A stretch of 64,000 nt of DNA, taken from contig CM034313.1 in NCBI GenBank assembly GCA_019925795.1, positions 83,669,663 through 83,733,662 of the forward strand, read 5' to 3'. The notes below the pieces were generated by a model. The model searched no databases and had not been told where the DNA came from. It saw nothing but the letters and a program-made list of their open reading frames with translations. A program made the translations under genes and the position numbers. Shown one piece after another: positions 46,239 through 58,686 of this stretch; the stretch's first letter is position 1, and each line of letters opens with the position of its first letter. Origin of the DNA: Dendrobium chrysotoxum. Lineage: Eukaryota; Streptophyta; Magnoliopsida; Asparagales; Orchidaceae.

Positions 46239-47578
46239 ATATTGTTCAGAGAAGGCTACTATATGATAGTTAGCCTAACTATATACCACAACACAGGAAT
46301 GATATTTATGCAAGCTAAATCAGTTTTGTGATTTGTTGGATTGAGTGACAATTGCAGAATTAAGGTTATGACCATAGTTCACTGTCAATGTTTTTAAAAG
46401 ATCATTTTGGTTCACTCCGTATGCATTCAAGCTCAATTTTATTAAATAAAATATGGCCTTTGGTGGTATAGATGTAATTTTCATGCAACTTTGTGTAAGA
46501 ATTCTCTTCCAACTTTGTGTAAGAGTTCTCAATTTTATTAAATAAAATATGTCGTACGGCTTAAGAACCACTGCAAGTCCATTGTATTTACGTTCGCTGA
46601 AAAGACTTTTGGATATGTTACAGTACAAATAATTATCAGGTCATGATGATTTCAACAACATCGAAATCATCAAATTCTATGTTGATTTGGGCCATGAACT
46701 AGCTAAGCCAATCTGAAATAGATCAAATTGATCTGATTCAAAGGGATCAACCAGCTCCCTAGTCTGCTTTGCTAGGCATGCTAATTAGTCTGCTCTAGAT
46801 GTGGGCGTTGGCTACTTGCCATTACTGCTTCTTTGACTTGCCGACTAGACCTCCTACATCTCCTCTCTAAGAGCATAGTTCCCATGACAAGCATTCAACC
46901 GTCCCAAAGTTCAACCATTTCAATGTGATTTGTACAGTTAAATTTTAACTGTTCATAGTTCATGTAACCTCTTTTGGCATCCAATTCATGAGGAGTTTAT
47001 GTTGTTGAATTGCTTTTAAGGAGATAGATATTTTATTAAAAAAAATGATGACATGTAATCATCATTTCTTAGCAACTTTATGATTGAATAATGAATATTG
47101 TCATAATGATTTCAATCAATTGATTTATTAACATTTATATCAACTCCAACCGATTCAAGGAGTTGAGAGGATCAAAATAATATATTAATTCGACTCATTG
47201 ATTACAAGTACATTAATGGTGGCCGCTGATGTGGTCCAGTTTATCGCTTCGATCAGATTTGGGCGCTACGACCGCTCGGAGAAATTATTCTGTGCATAGT
47301 TTGGACGGGAAGAATCGTCCGGACTGTGAGTGTATACTGATTTGATACACACTCGACCTCTTGGGCCAAATTTGGCCAAGATATATCCATTGTGCCAGTT
47401 TAGAGGTGACCCTAGCTCAGGAGGTCTATTGGGTCAACCTAAGGGTGAAATCATCTAGTAACTTTCCTAATAAATTGAGGAACAAGTTAGACTATTTCAT
47501 GCTAACATGAATGTGAAAGATTCTAACAAAAATACTCCATCTATAATTTATAAATAGACCATAAATCTATTCAGTATA
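46239..47578. other. Intergenic region, no gene recognised
   Basis: It holds a local duplication at about 46434-46550 ('aattttattaaataaaatat' and 'caactttgtgtaag' each twice) and an open frame on the minus strand at 46320-46628 that runs through this repeat and resembles nothing known. A block near 47215-47370 ('cggagaaattattctgtgca') is weakly similar to 52395-52430. Confidence 0.45.
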
Positions 47579-47583
47579 AATAT

Positions 47584-48633
47584 TGATATATCATGAAAAA
47601 ATTATCTTGATCCGGCACGAATCTCGAGACAATTTCAGCTTGGAAGCTTCAAAAATTAAATCCGGGATCATCTGAACTCCGATTTCAACAAACTTATAGT
47701 CGAACTGAGCGTCTCAGAAATACGAACCCAACGACACCAAATTTAACTCAATCCGAGCCCAAATAGGTCCAAATCAAGGACCCGAAGCACATTTGGAAGG
47801 TTCGATCCACAATTTGGATTACCAAACGGTTTCCAAACAGTACATGCTTATAGTCGAATCGAGCGGCTCGACGAGATGAATCCAACGACCCTAAGATCAT
47901 CAAATTCTGATATCATTAAGACCTTCAAATATCTGATAAACGGTCCACGATCAAAGGATTCAATATCGGCCGTCCATTCAAACCACTCCATATTTGCCCC
48001 CGATCTCTCATCTATTTACGGCTCATGCCATCCACAAAAAACTATAAATAGCCCCTCATTTCTCTTAAGAGGGGACCAAGCTAAAAGCAAGAGAAGAAGA
48101 AGAAGAAAAGAAGAAGATAAGAAGAAGAAGAGAGGAAACTCCTCCTCGACCATCGTCGGAATTCTGCCCTACGCCCGAATCACGTCGGAATTTTGTCCTA
48201 CATCGAAATTCTGTTGCCCAACGCCTGGGCCAAGCCAGAATTCTTGCCAAGTAAAATCAGAACTCTGTTCTACACCAGAATTCTCTTAAACGACGCCGGA
48301 ATTCTATCCGACCTCCGAAGGACGCCAACATTCCGCCTGATTTCTGAGTAACGCAGGAACACTGTTTGACATTGTAACTGTCTAATCCTAAAGAGATTCC
48401 TTGTAATCTAATCGTCCTAAGTTTTTAAGGACGATTCAATCTCTTGTATTCTAAGAAAATGCTAATGGAACTTTTTCAACTGGGCGCGGCCCCGTGGTTT
48501 TTTCCCTTTACAGGATTTTTCACGTACAAATACTGGTGTTCTTTTAATTTTCTGTTTGTGTGCCGAATATCCGTTCAACGCTAAGACGCCAATTTTCTAA
48601 ATTCTATCGTCGCGTATATTCGAGTCCGCAACA
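47584..48633 (+). mobile_element. Solo LTR, copia-like, with perfect TSD; holds the empty CACTA site
   Basis: It is 1,050 bp, starts TGATATATCATG and ends GTCCGCAACA, with AATAT at 47579-47583 and 48634-48638. It has a TATA box (TATAAATA 48043-48050) and 'ttccctttacaggatttttc' near 48500, typical of Ty1/copia LTR ends. A primer-binding site is missing beyond the end, so it is a solo LTR. At 47793-47795 a single TTG marks the position where a CACTA element sits in the sister copy. The frame at 47876-48289 crosses the TATA box and is not considered a gene. Confidence 0.85.
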
Positions 48634-48638
48634 AATAT

Positions 48639-49044
48639 AAAAAAATATAAAATAGCTGGTATATCTTATTCATATTATTTTATGACATGTCATGAGCCAT
48701 TTTCTTCAGGCTAGCCAATCCCCCTCCTTCTATGATATATAGAAATTGCCTCTAGCTCAATAACCAAAGGGTGCTTAATTTCTCCTTCATTTAGGAGAGG
48801 TTGTCACAATTATCTTTAGTTGCCTGTTGATTGTAGGATAACTCATTCCCTCTCCTTCGAAGAAAGATATTGTTCTAATCATCTCCAATCGCCCACATCA
48901 GCTACTCATTTGATTTCTTTCCCTCTTTGGCGATAGATTATCTCGACCACAATACAACATCACCAACATCAATATTCTAGACTCTTTTCACCATCTCCTC
49001 ATGGAACATTCACCACAATTTAGATTATTTTACATTGTAATAGC
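48639..49044. other. Intergenic region, no feature
   Basis: No gene or repeat recognised. Confidence 0.4.
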
Positions 49045-49150
49045 TAGGGGTGTAAACGAGTCGAGTTGAGTCGAGTAGTGGCCTTATCGAGCCCAGCTCG
49101 TCAGATATATAGTCGGTTCGAACTCGAGTCGGCTCGCGAGCCTCGGCAGG
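49045..49150. repeat. Partial MITE-like element
   Basis: It starts TAGGGGTGTAAACGAG followed by 'tcgagttgagtcgag' and 'ggctcgcgag', like the MITE at 35711. The right end is not visible, so it is truncated. Confidence 0.5.
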
Positions 49151-50125
49151 ATTTTTAAAATTTAGGCGGGATTTAAAAATACTTAAATTTAATAAATATG
49201 TTTAGAATTTATTATTAAAATTTTTAAATATTCAAATTTAATAAATATAATAAAGTTATTTAAATAAGATAAAATCCCATGATTTTTTACTTTTCGACTT
49301 CCTATGTAGAAACTCTCATTACTCATCAGAGCCCTGTATTGGGTATTTATACCTACACCCACTCATACCTTGGGTATGGATAAGCTCATGACCTCATGGG
49401 TGGGTACACAACATCGGGGGATAAAATGATTTAATTGCTAATCACCGTATGTCGTATATTACCGCAATCCTCGCTATGTAATGGGCAACACTGAAATGCG
49501 CCGCGACCATGATAAATTCTGATATGCGGCTTGAAAGTTAACAGTCAAAGCAAAGAGTAACAAACCTGAAGGTCATTAATCCGTGACGGACTGCGTTAAA
49601 AAAGCATGAAAAATGGGTGGGTATGACATCCCAAAAGTCACCATGGATGAGCGTGGGTGGACGTGTGGGTACTCAATAGGTATCCAACCAGGCCCCCATG
49701 TAGGGCTTTGTTACGCAAATTCATATGCATTGCGCTTTTTAATAATGTGTGAATCTTCTTGCAAGCTGAAGCTGCTAAATTCACTTATGATCTCGAGATC
49801 CCACCACGCCAGCAATGTTATAAGTTCGTTTTATCATATTAGTAATAATTTAAATTTATCACAACTATAACAATAAAAACTTAAAATATCATTTTATCAT
49901 ATTAGAAATAACTTAAATTTAAAGAATTAATGGTTTATCAAAAAAATATCAATCATACAAAAATTAATTGGAAGCTAATTTAAATTTTAAATTCACTTAA
50001 TGAGTTTATTAAATTTCTTCTCTCATAATCCATAGTCGACTATTGGTTTTAGTTTCAAGTAGTTGATCAACTGGTTTTCGTATAGCTCTGCTTTTTGTAA
50101 TTCATCTCAAAACATCAATTCATGA
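49151..50125. other. Intergenic region, no gene recognised
   Basis: AT-rich at both ends. Around 49330-49420 there is a 'gggtatttatacc/tacccactcatacc' stretch. The 85-codon frame at 49613-49870 resembles nothing known. Confidence 0.4.
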
Positions 50126-50525
50126 TAGGGGTGTCAATAAATGATCCGACTTGTCCACCCGATTTGAAAATAAGGGTTCGGATTGACCCAATTAATAAAC
50201 GGGTTGAGTTCAGGTTTGAATTTCCGACCCGTTTATTAAAATAATCAAGCTCAGGTTGACTTGCTAACCTGATTTTGATCTACTTAATATTTTTTTCCTT
50301 AAATTCTTTTATTTGCTAGTATGATCTTCTTATTTTTGATCATTTAATCTAAAATTGAGTTATCGGGTCTGATTCAGATTATTCAGGTTGCTAGCGGGTC
50401 AAGTTCAGATCCACGTTTTTTTTACCCGTTTATTAAACAGGACGAGTTTGAGTTAATCGAATTCAGATCAGGTCAATTTTAGGTCAGATCTAAATCCAAT
50501 CCATGAACTCATTTTGACACATCTA
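50126..50525. mobile_element. MITE-like element with GACCCGTTTATTAA words
   Basis: It starts TAGGGGTGTCAATAAATGA and ends TCATTTTGACACATCTA, an imperfect terminal inverted repeat. The interior alternates 'gacccgtttattaa' and its complement. It is about 400 bp with no coding content. Flanking duplication is not convincing. Confidence 0.55.
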
Positions 50526-52129
50526 TTCGTCTGTATATTTATCCGTTCACCACCAAAGTTACTACTAATTTTGTTGGGTCTTAAAGTTTCTCAACTTACA
50601 TATTTTTATGCCCCACTTTCCTCCCTTCTAGCACCGCTAATAAGCTCATTAAGAAAATGAATGGTCCCACTTTAGAATTAAGTGCACCTAATTATCAAAT
50701 TAAAATCATATAATAATTAATTATTATTATTGGATCATGAAGTGTGAACATTCTGGATTTCTGGTCAATGATCTCTTCATCATGATGAGTTTTCAATATG
50801 ATAAGGAGCCGTTGCTTTTTGAAAGCAATATGGATTTCAAAAAAGAGAGAAATGTAGCCGTTGTGTGTGCTGTTTTTTCTATCTTTATTTACTTTGGAAA
50901 CAACTTTGATTTTAAAATGAGTCAGTCAGAAGAATTAGACCTTAATTTGCAAATAGAAATGTGAACTATGTGACATTATAGAAAAAAGGAAGGGAACATG
51001 AGAAAATCAAATTATAAAGGTGATAGGATGGATGAACATTATTGGTATATCTCTAAAGAATGATAGAAGATATGAATTTGATTGAGGGGAGTGATTAAAG
51101 ATGTAAAGATGATATTTTTTGTGATATTGACATAATGAGAGATAGGGGCGGAGTCAAAAATTTTTATTAACAGGGGTATAAATTGATAATTTTAAATATA
51201 TATATATATTTGGTGATTTCTTTTATATTTTTATTTAATAATTAATATAAATATATGAAATATACAAAAAAATTTGAACTAGAGTTTCTCATATATTTTT
51301 GTAGGATTTAATAGTAAATTAACTAAAAACTAGTTGGTATTGAAGTTTTGAATGACTTAAGAGTGTAGTAAGCAGTCTACAAATACTAAGGGATTATTTC
51401 TTTTTAAAGATAATTGTATCAAAAAAGAGCTTTATGGTATATTTTTTTCTTTAAAATATACAATAAAAATATTTGCTCAATTATATATATTATGAGATAT
51501 AGATAGTCAAATTTCATAAAAGCAATCACTTTATTAAACAAGATGAGGTTGTTTTCTTAATTTTTTTTTTTCAAATCGAAGAATCACAATATAAATGTGT
51601 TGATCTGAATAAAAGATTGATAATATAAGATTTTTTCGTTAGTCCTACTAGTGGATTCTGTCAAACTTGGCCAAACCCTGTGATTTTTTACTTTTTCAGG
51701 ATTTTTCACGTAAAAATGTTATTATTTTTTATGAACGTTGCACCCTATTTTTTTATCTATATGCGTGCTGGATCTTAATGCAAAGCTAGGATGTTAAACT
51801 TTATCTCTCTCTGCTGCTGAGAATATTCTATGATGCAACAATAATAAAGTATTTGAATTATAAAATGGAATATATATTCTTCAGAGCTTATATGAAAAGC
51901 AATAACTAGTTGTAAAATTTTATCAGAACAGTTTGTCTGAAAATGTAATATATGTTTGTAAGGAAGATATATGGCTACAACGTGTATAAACAAAATCACA
52001 TTCACCTCCAAAATCATGAGCAATTAATAAGCATATATAAGCTGAAAATGACGAAAAATTAAAATATGCCTAAGCATACTATAGACATAGAGATTTCCTG
52101 AATTAAGAAAAAAAAATTAGGGCAGAATG
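50526..52129. other. Intergenic region with LTR remnant
   Basis: Mostly AT-rich. A 75-codon frame at 50737-50964 resembles nothing known. About 51640-51770 contains 'caggatttttcacgtaaaaa', a decayed 3' end of a copia-type LTR. 51770-52060 is the dispersed repeat shared with 37500-37740. Confidence 0.45.
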
Positions 52130-52764
52130 AGACGCGAGTGCAAACTTCGGAAGGGAATTTTGAAAATTTTACATTCCCCAATAAGAATTTCAGATGTGTT
52201 AGATGCCTTAGGCCGGCAAAGGGAATAGCTATGCAATCATCTACTTTTGATCGGGCAAAAGGAATAGCCGTGCAAAGGAGAGATTATTGTGTCCGGACAC
52301 CGAACGTGTTCAGAGACCAATAAAAATACGTCATGTCACTAGGCGCTCGGTATCGAGGTCGGTTCCGCGCTCGGTACCGCTAGGTACCGCCAGTACCGAT
52401 GTCCGCACAGAATAATTTTTCTGTGCAAAGGGTGTATTTACGTCGTTTTCTCATATCAGAACCGAGGAACACAGCAAACTGTGAGAGATGGTATCTGAAT
52501 ATCTGATCGCCAAAACAAGCTCGGAACGTGTAAATTTTAACTCTATTTAAAACGCAATGGCCCAAATAGTCAGAGCCGGGGCCGTTCATCCCAAACAGAG
52601 CTACGCTTGCACGAATCCAGCCCATAGCGGTGGAATTTGATTTGGGCCTTAGGAGGTCCTGTCCAGTTCCTGTGGTTTGCAGTCGAGAACCGGTCAGATC
52701 CGAACAAGATCGGGTTGGCTCGAACCCGCATAGGGATTGGACTACAAGTTTTCCGGTTTCTTAG

Positions 52765-52959
52765 ATGGCACCACTCACGAAGAGGCCGAAGAGAAGGGGC
52801 AGCGGGCCAGCGGCGATCAGGGATGAGCCTGAAGAACCTTCTCTGTTCGGTGGCTTTGCAGGGTGTTGCGGAGGCGCGTGCGAGGATATTTGGGCACGTG
52901 TTGAACCCGACGGGGAAGCGATCGCCGCACAAGATTCTGCGCAAGAAGCTAATCGGTGA
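52765..52959 (+). other. Overlapping upstream ORF at the mS33 locus
   Basis: ATG at 52765 opens a 64-codon frame that overlaps the mS33 start at 52823 in another frame and ends at 52959. It begins MAPLTKRPKRRGSG. An overlapping upstream ORF would be expected to reduce mS33 translation if it lies in the mRNA. It may instead be upstream of the transcription start. Confidence 0.35.
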
Positions 52960-53031
52960 GACGGTCGCTCAGTGGTACCCTTACGACATCAAGAACGATG
53001 ATCCGCGCTTCTTGGCTCGGGAAGAGAAGGA
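52823..53031 (+). CDS. Mitochondrial small ribosomal subunit protein mS33, first exon (partial)
   Basis: The ATG at 52823 starts MSLKNLLCSV and continues EARARIFGHVLNPTGKRSPH, KILRKKLIGE, VAQWYPYDIKNDDP and FLAREEK, the conserved body of plant mS33 (MRP-S33), a small protein of the mitochondrial ribosome. 69 codons are seen of a usual ~90-105. After GAGAAGGA a GTACGCGC donor (53032) fits an intron at this point; unspliced, the frame runs into a hydrophobic non-conserved tail and stops at 53171-53173. I could not find the expected Lys/Arg/Gly-rich second exon (LSKLEMLKRRGKGPP-like) in the downstream 11 kb, so it is either beyond a very long intron or lost. The upstream frame from 52637 is not conserved; I chose the start by alignment with the family. 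GC content is clearly higher than in the neighbouring repeats. Confidence 0.82.
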
Positions 53032-53173
53032 GTACGCGCTTCATTTATCATTCCTCTGTTCTAACACTCATTCTTTGGGCTGTGAAACCAATAATGTGTT
53101 TGTTGTTATGCCTCCTTTCTTGGTTGTTGTTTTTTCTTTTTATATATATAAAATTTGTGCGGTTTTGAACTAG

Positions 53174-55653
53174 GGAAAGAGGGCTTTCATGTTTATCATT
53201 AGTAGGGAGTTGCTGAAACAGAACTGTATGGGAGAAGCGTAGGACTATGAGAAGGCTTAGTATAAGAAAACATGGTTCTTGTTGAGGATAGAATAGATCA
53301 TCTGTAATATTTCCACTCTTAAAAACTTTGTTTTAATGCTGGCATAAAATGCAACTGTAAAAAAAATTGATGGCTATTAAATTGTTCTAAAAATATATTT
53401 GTTTGTTAGGTTAAAATCACAAGTGCACGGAATTTAAACAAAAAAAAAGGTCTTGAGCATCTGTGAAAGCTGGACTAGAGAATAATTAGGTTAGATTTGA
53501 ATGAATAGGATGCATGAACATGAATAAATAAACTCAACTAACCCATAAATATTTTGAAAGGTCGAAAGGAATTGGTTCACGCTTGAACTATTCTATGTAG
53601 AGCATGATCGAGTTTAAACTGCCTCAAACGGTCCTAAATCGGCTTGGACAAGACAATACATATTGATTGATCCCCAAGGGGATGATGGTTTGCGCTAGAA
53701 AGGTGGTAGGCAGTGACATCAATTGCACCACTGTGACCTGTATTGACAGACGTTAGTGAGGAGTATAGTAGTGACCTAGAATGCCATTGGTGTACTCTCA
53801 TTTGGTTATCATACATTTAATAATTTGAATCTTTTTTGGAATTATTACGACTACTATGCTTCACCTTAATTGTCTTAATTATTGTTACATCAACTCTCAT
53901 CGAATATGATGACATATTTTCAGGCCTTCTTATCCCATCTTTTAAATTCAAGAGGGATGCATGTGCTTTGGCCTACTTCAGACCTCCAGATGGCTTTGGG
54001 GTACAACATCATTGCGTGTTCTTAATCCGGCCTCAACATCCGCACAATTTTTAATAGCATTGTTGGACATTTTATTGTTGGATCTATCACACGTTCTTTT
54101 GCCTATGTTGTTGCCTATTTTCAGACAACTTTGTTATCCATTCTTCAATTGACCTCATTAGAACACTTCATGTTGTCTCATTGCTTGCTCCAAGACTGAT
54201 TTCATCACAGACTCTTCATATAACATCTCCAACTCATCAATGATATTACAACTTTTGCAATAGATATTTCAATTCATTGGCTTTATCACCACATAGGAGT
54301 TTTAGCCACCTAGTTAGGGGTTTTAGTTACAAAAAATCAAGTGGTTAGCAAATCATTGTGGATACCAACTCTTTAAAAAAAGAGCATTGAAAATTGAAAT
54401 TCAGAGCCACCAGGATGCCTCCTTAATCAGGTGCTCTCTTAGTTAGTAGAGGTAATTAGACATGGGATCTTATGCCTATCTGAGGTTTTTAAACCTATAT
54501 CTAAAGAAGCCCTAATTCAACATCTTGAGAAATCTGCCTAAATAAATCACAATCTAGCTCAAAAAGGGAAAGCCTCAAGATCATCTCTTGTATGAACAAC
54601 TTTGATGAGTGATTCTTTTTCATAAGAGATCACTATCGTTGCCATTAAGATCTGAATATCATTGCAAATTGCTTTAACTTATCAAATTTTGATCGAAGGT
54701 AGTGGAGATGGCCTAAAATCACCAACATTGTAGACTACTTGGCGCTATTGGATTTTGACGAGTTGGCCGAGATGCATACCCATTTGATTTGATTTTGATT
54801 ATAAAATAGGAACAATCATCTTGATATATTTTGGATAGGAATTGTTTATATTTTGTATAGTAGTATGGAAGTTTTTGTTATATTTCTTAATTAGTATTTT
54901 TGATAAAATAATAAGCAAGTTTTATTTAGTTTCATTATTTAGTCGTTATTTTTTATCATAATTTTCAATTTTTGGACATGCATGCTCATGTCTTTGAGAA
55001 TGAGGTGCGGTTTTGCAGTTAGTCTGCTTTATGTGGTTTGGCTTGGATTTGGATCCAGCTTGGCTGTGGTTAATCCAACACAATATGCGGCTTCTATCCT
55101 GGTTCTAGACTCATGCATGGTTTGTAACTCCTTGCGATATCCCTTACCGCAATCTACGATGTTTAACATGTATTAGGCTTTCTTGTGATAAAAAATTTAT
55201 GAGTGAATGAGGTCTCAATGAAAGCTATTTTAATGGTTGATTATCACATGTGTGATTTGCTTCACGAGGATGGATGGGTTCAATGATATCATCTAATACC
55301 TGCAATTCTTTCCTTATGGGAATTGCACGTTTGCTTTTAATTGTCGTTGACTTGGATAAGAGCGCAAGTTAATGCTTGACTTCAGAATCTATCCTGGAAA
55401 TCAAAGCTTGAATTTTAGAACTCCTGAAAATAAATCGAGTAATTTTTGTCAATCATATATATAAATCGATGCATTGGGCATGTAATTTTATTCATCTTTA
55501 ATTCAATAAAATTTCATATTCTAATTTTAAATATGATCTAAGCATGCAACATGTGTGATTCTTTGGAGTCTTAAATGAGAGATACTATCCAATTATGAGA
55601 CTTGTACCTGATAAGACTTGAATATTTTACACTAAGTGATCTTTTTTCTATAC

Positions 55654-55691
<38 letters not shown>

Positions 55692-55998
55692 TATCTATTA
55701 TTTTATTATTGCTAATGCAAGAGTCCTGGTTTTTAATCGATTTGATGGCAATTAGGATTTCAATTGTGATGTAAAAAAAATAACTATTTGCTAATTTTTC
55801 ATTATTCAATTCTCTCAGTAATTTCTTAAGATTTAATCAATCCATTGCATTATCATTTTGGTCAAATTCTCATATTTCTATTATGCATCTTAAAAGACTT
55901 TGTTTTTGTATATTTAGTAGCCTTTTAATTGTGAATCCTAATTTCTTCATATGATGCATTCATTGAATCATCCTAGTTGCATTTGGTCCTTAAGTGTT
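53174..55998. other. Downstream of the mS33 exon, no gene recognised
   Basis: AT-rich, with scattered short frames. Around 53870-54290 there are stretches with balanced composition that could be decayed coding sequence, but no family is recognised. A (TTA)n microsatellite lies at 55653-55692. It could be mS33 intron. Confidence 0.4.
55653..55692. repeat. (TTA)n microsatellite
   Basis: An uninterrupted TTA run of about 40 bp. Confidence 0.95.
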
Positions 55999-56306
55999 TG
56001 TTAGACATCAACAATATATCTTTAGTCAAATAAAGTACAGACTAAATGTTTATACATATATGATAAGCACTAGTTTATTTCTTTTATTCTATTTTTATTT
56101 TATTTTAGACATACCAGTTCTAAATTGTAAACTTAGTCTACCCAAGTATTATAAATGCATCCCCTATTGTAAGAAAATGTTATGGAATAAAAGATTTTTT
56201 ATTTCTCCTTCTCTATTCTCTCTTCTTCCCCTTCTTCTTTCTTAAGGAGTCCACACCTACTCAAAATGTGTCTTTCCCTTCTTGATGTAGATCAAGAAAC
56301 ATAACA
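55999..56306 (+). repeat. LTR 1 of the three-LTR element
   Basis: It starts TGTTAGACATCAACAA and ends ACATAACA. It has a TATA-like 'tattataaatgcatc' near 56147 and 'ggaataaaag' near 56190 as poly(A) candidate. TGGTGCTCTCGTTGCACC follows two bases later as primer-binding candidate. Confidence 0.7.
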
Positions 56307-57232
56307 AATGGTGCTCTCGTTGCACCATACTCACCTTTCCACCTCATTCTTCAGCTGGCCAGTCTCCTCCACCGCTGCCTACCTCCATTTCAGCTGCCAA
56401 GATATTGTTTCTCCACCCGAAAACATTGCTCCACCGCAGCCTTCAGGTTCTACTTCAAGTTTCTTGGCCACCAGCCTCTCCATCGCATTTCAACAGCTTT
56501 TGATCTGCCTTCAGCCGTCCTCAGTCTACTCGATTGCAGCTTACTTTTCAACCGTAGGTTTGTCCAGCCATCTCCGGTACAGGTTTTTTCTCTTCACCAA
56601 AATCAACCAGCTTCAAGAATTTCCTTCAAAGAGTTATCTTCCAAAGACGCTGCTGTCCTTCAATGTTTCACCATTTCAACTGCAAGAATCGCATTTTCTT
56701 GCCACTTTTCTTTGGCTGAACAATCTACCAGCCCACCTCCTGTTCAACCCAGCTTTGCTAGTCTATTTCCAGCCATCTTCTTGGGCTGTTTGAAGCCTTT
56801 CCCATACCTTCTCCTCCTTCCACCATGCGACCACTCCACAGATTTTCAGTTCAGCCAACAACATTCCAGCCAACTTACATTTGGCATCCTTCAACCTGCA
56901 TCTTCGCTCTGACATTTGACAGCCGTTTTTTTTCTTTCCCTTTCGAGATCGGCAGTTTGAAAACCTGCTGTTTTTGACAGCTGACATCAAGACCAACATG
57001 TATAGCAATTTGGAGATCTGTTGTTTTTATCTGTAGCCATAAAAAAACAACAATGTTATAGGCTACATCAATAAGGTTCCGTCATCAACACTGGTGCCAA
57101 ATAGTGCATCGTGGATGCTATAACTTGCCAAATTCCTATTCTTCTTTGCAAGACACATTGGGTTTTTGTTTTCAAGAACCACATTGGCATTATTTCAATC
57201 ATCCCTCAACAATTCAAGAACCTTAAATCATC

Positions 57233-57775
57233 ATGAAAAATACAGATTTGGCAGAATCTTTCAGAAAAATGAATACCAATCAAGAATTATATTTTTCCAA
57301 AATCCAAAAATCTCTAGAACAAGTGAATATTCAATTTGCCTCCATTGGCTCATCACTTCAACAATTTCATGCTTTCATGCATTCTATTGACAAGAAACTT
57401 GATAGTTTGTGCATTGATCATCCACCTCCTCGACTTCATCAAGATTCTTCTTCTTTCGTCAGCATCCTTGATTCCGTTGATCGAATCCCTTCTTCACAAC
57501 CGCTACCATCTCCTACAAATTTCTCTTTTGTAAAATCAATGAAAATTAAACTTTCTCGTTTTAATGGATTCGACATCAAAACATGAACCTTTAAAGCACA
57601 TGAATACTTCAATTTTCACAACACTCCTGATTATCATCGTGTTAGCATAGCTTCCTTCATCTTGAAGGATCTGTGGTTATTTGGTATCAAGGGTTACACA
57701 TGAAAGCTCTTTCTGTTTCTTTTACACCTCTCAAATTTGAGGACAAGGTTATTTTTCATGGTGATGAGAGTGTTA
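57233..57775 (+). pseudogene. Gag remnant 1 (Ty3/gypsy type) fused to a polyprotein tail trace
   Basis: The frame from 57233 begins MKNTDLAESFRKMNTNQEL, has FSKIQKSLEQVNIQFASIG, then KIKLSRFNGFD before a stop at 57584-57586; it continues after the stop with FKAHEYFNFHNTPDYHRVSI and ASFILKDLW, the W/F spacing of gypsy Gag capsids. Further on, TPLKFEDKVIFHGDESV resembles the end of a chromovirus polyprotein just before the LTR. The whole of protease-RT-integrase between the two is missing. Dead copy. Confidence 0.65.
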
Positions 57776-58219
57776 AGCAATAATATATTCTCTTGGATTC
57801 AAAGATAGTACAACAACAATGTCAAGAATGAGTGAACAATTCAAAAAATCGGCATCAAGGTAATAAAATATTAAAAAAATCAGCATCATAGAAGAAGAAG
57901 AAGCAAATCTTTCAAAGATTGAGAGCACTACAAAAACGGTCGGCTATAACAACTCGTGGTTCAATTTATTTCAGCATTAAACCGGTTCTAAACCTATTGC
58001 ATGTTATTTTATTTTACTTGTATTAAACCAGCTAGTCTAACCCTTTATTAAACATTATAAACATTATAAATAGACTCCAAAGGCTGTAATTGAATTCATG
58101 GAATGAAAGATTTCTGGTTTCTCTCTCTTTAATCTCTCTTTTTTCCCTTCTTCTTCCTTAAGGAGTCTATACTACTCAAAAAGTGCCTCCCTCTTGATGT
58201 TGATCAAGAAACATAACAA
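57776..58219 (+). repeat. LTR 2 (middle, longer variant)
   Basis: It shares its last ~130 bp with LTR 1 and LTR 3 ('ggaatgaaagattt.tgg', 'cttaaggagtcta', 'gatcaagaaacataaca') but the first ~300 bp differ. 'tataaatagactcc' near 58069 is a TATA candidate. ATGGTGCTCTTGTTGCAC follows. Confidence 0.6.
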
Positions 58220-58686
58220 ATGGTGCTCTTGTTGCACTAAACTCATGCTATTGCAAGAGCTTTCTTCTCTCAGCAGTTCTTCTTCCTTCCCACGGTTGGA
58301 CACTCAAGTTCTGCCTCCCACCTACTATCCCACCATCACACTTCTCCTCCATCTTCATCCATACGTTGCTGCCACTCCCAGCCTGTGGTTCTTGACGCCA
58401 TTACATTGCAGCTGCATTACCAGCATCCCTGCAGAATTTTTCAAGAACTGCTTCTTTTGCAGTTTTTGAGCCGCTGCAGCCCTGTAGAGTTTTTAAGGAC
58501 TGCTTCTACCACCATAATAGCCACAACCACCATAGTATATCTCCTTCAGATTTTTAGCCACAACTGCCTTGCTTCACTCACAGGATTCCAGCTGAACACA
58601 TCCACAGCTGAGGAAGACTTCAGCCTCCTTCTCAAATTTTAGCCGCAACCCCCCTCCACAGAAATCAGCCGCAAGAATCTCCTTTC

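Noticed and set aside
46320..46628. 102-codon minus-strand ORF
   Set aside because: Built on a local duplication, no similarity to any known protein.
47876..48289. 137-codon ORF
   Set aside because: It crosses the TATA box of a solo LTR and has no recognisable family; Lys/Arg and Ser runs reflect purine-rich leader sequence.
52570..52944. Minus-strand ORF of 124 codons opposite mS33
   Set aside because: Antisense shadow of the GC-rich mS33 exon and its upstream region.
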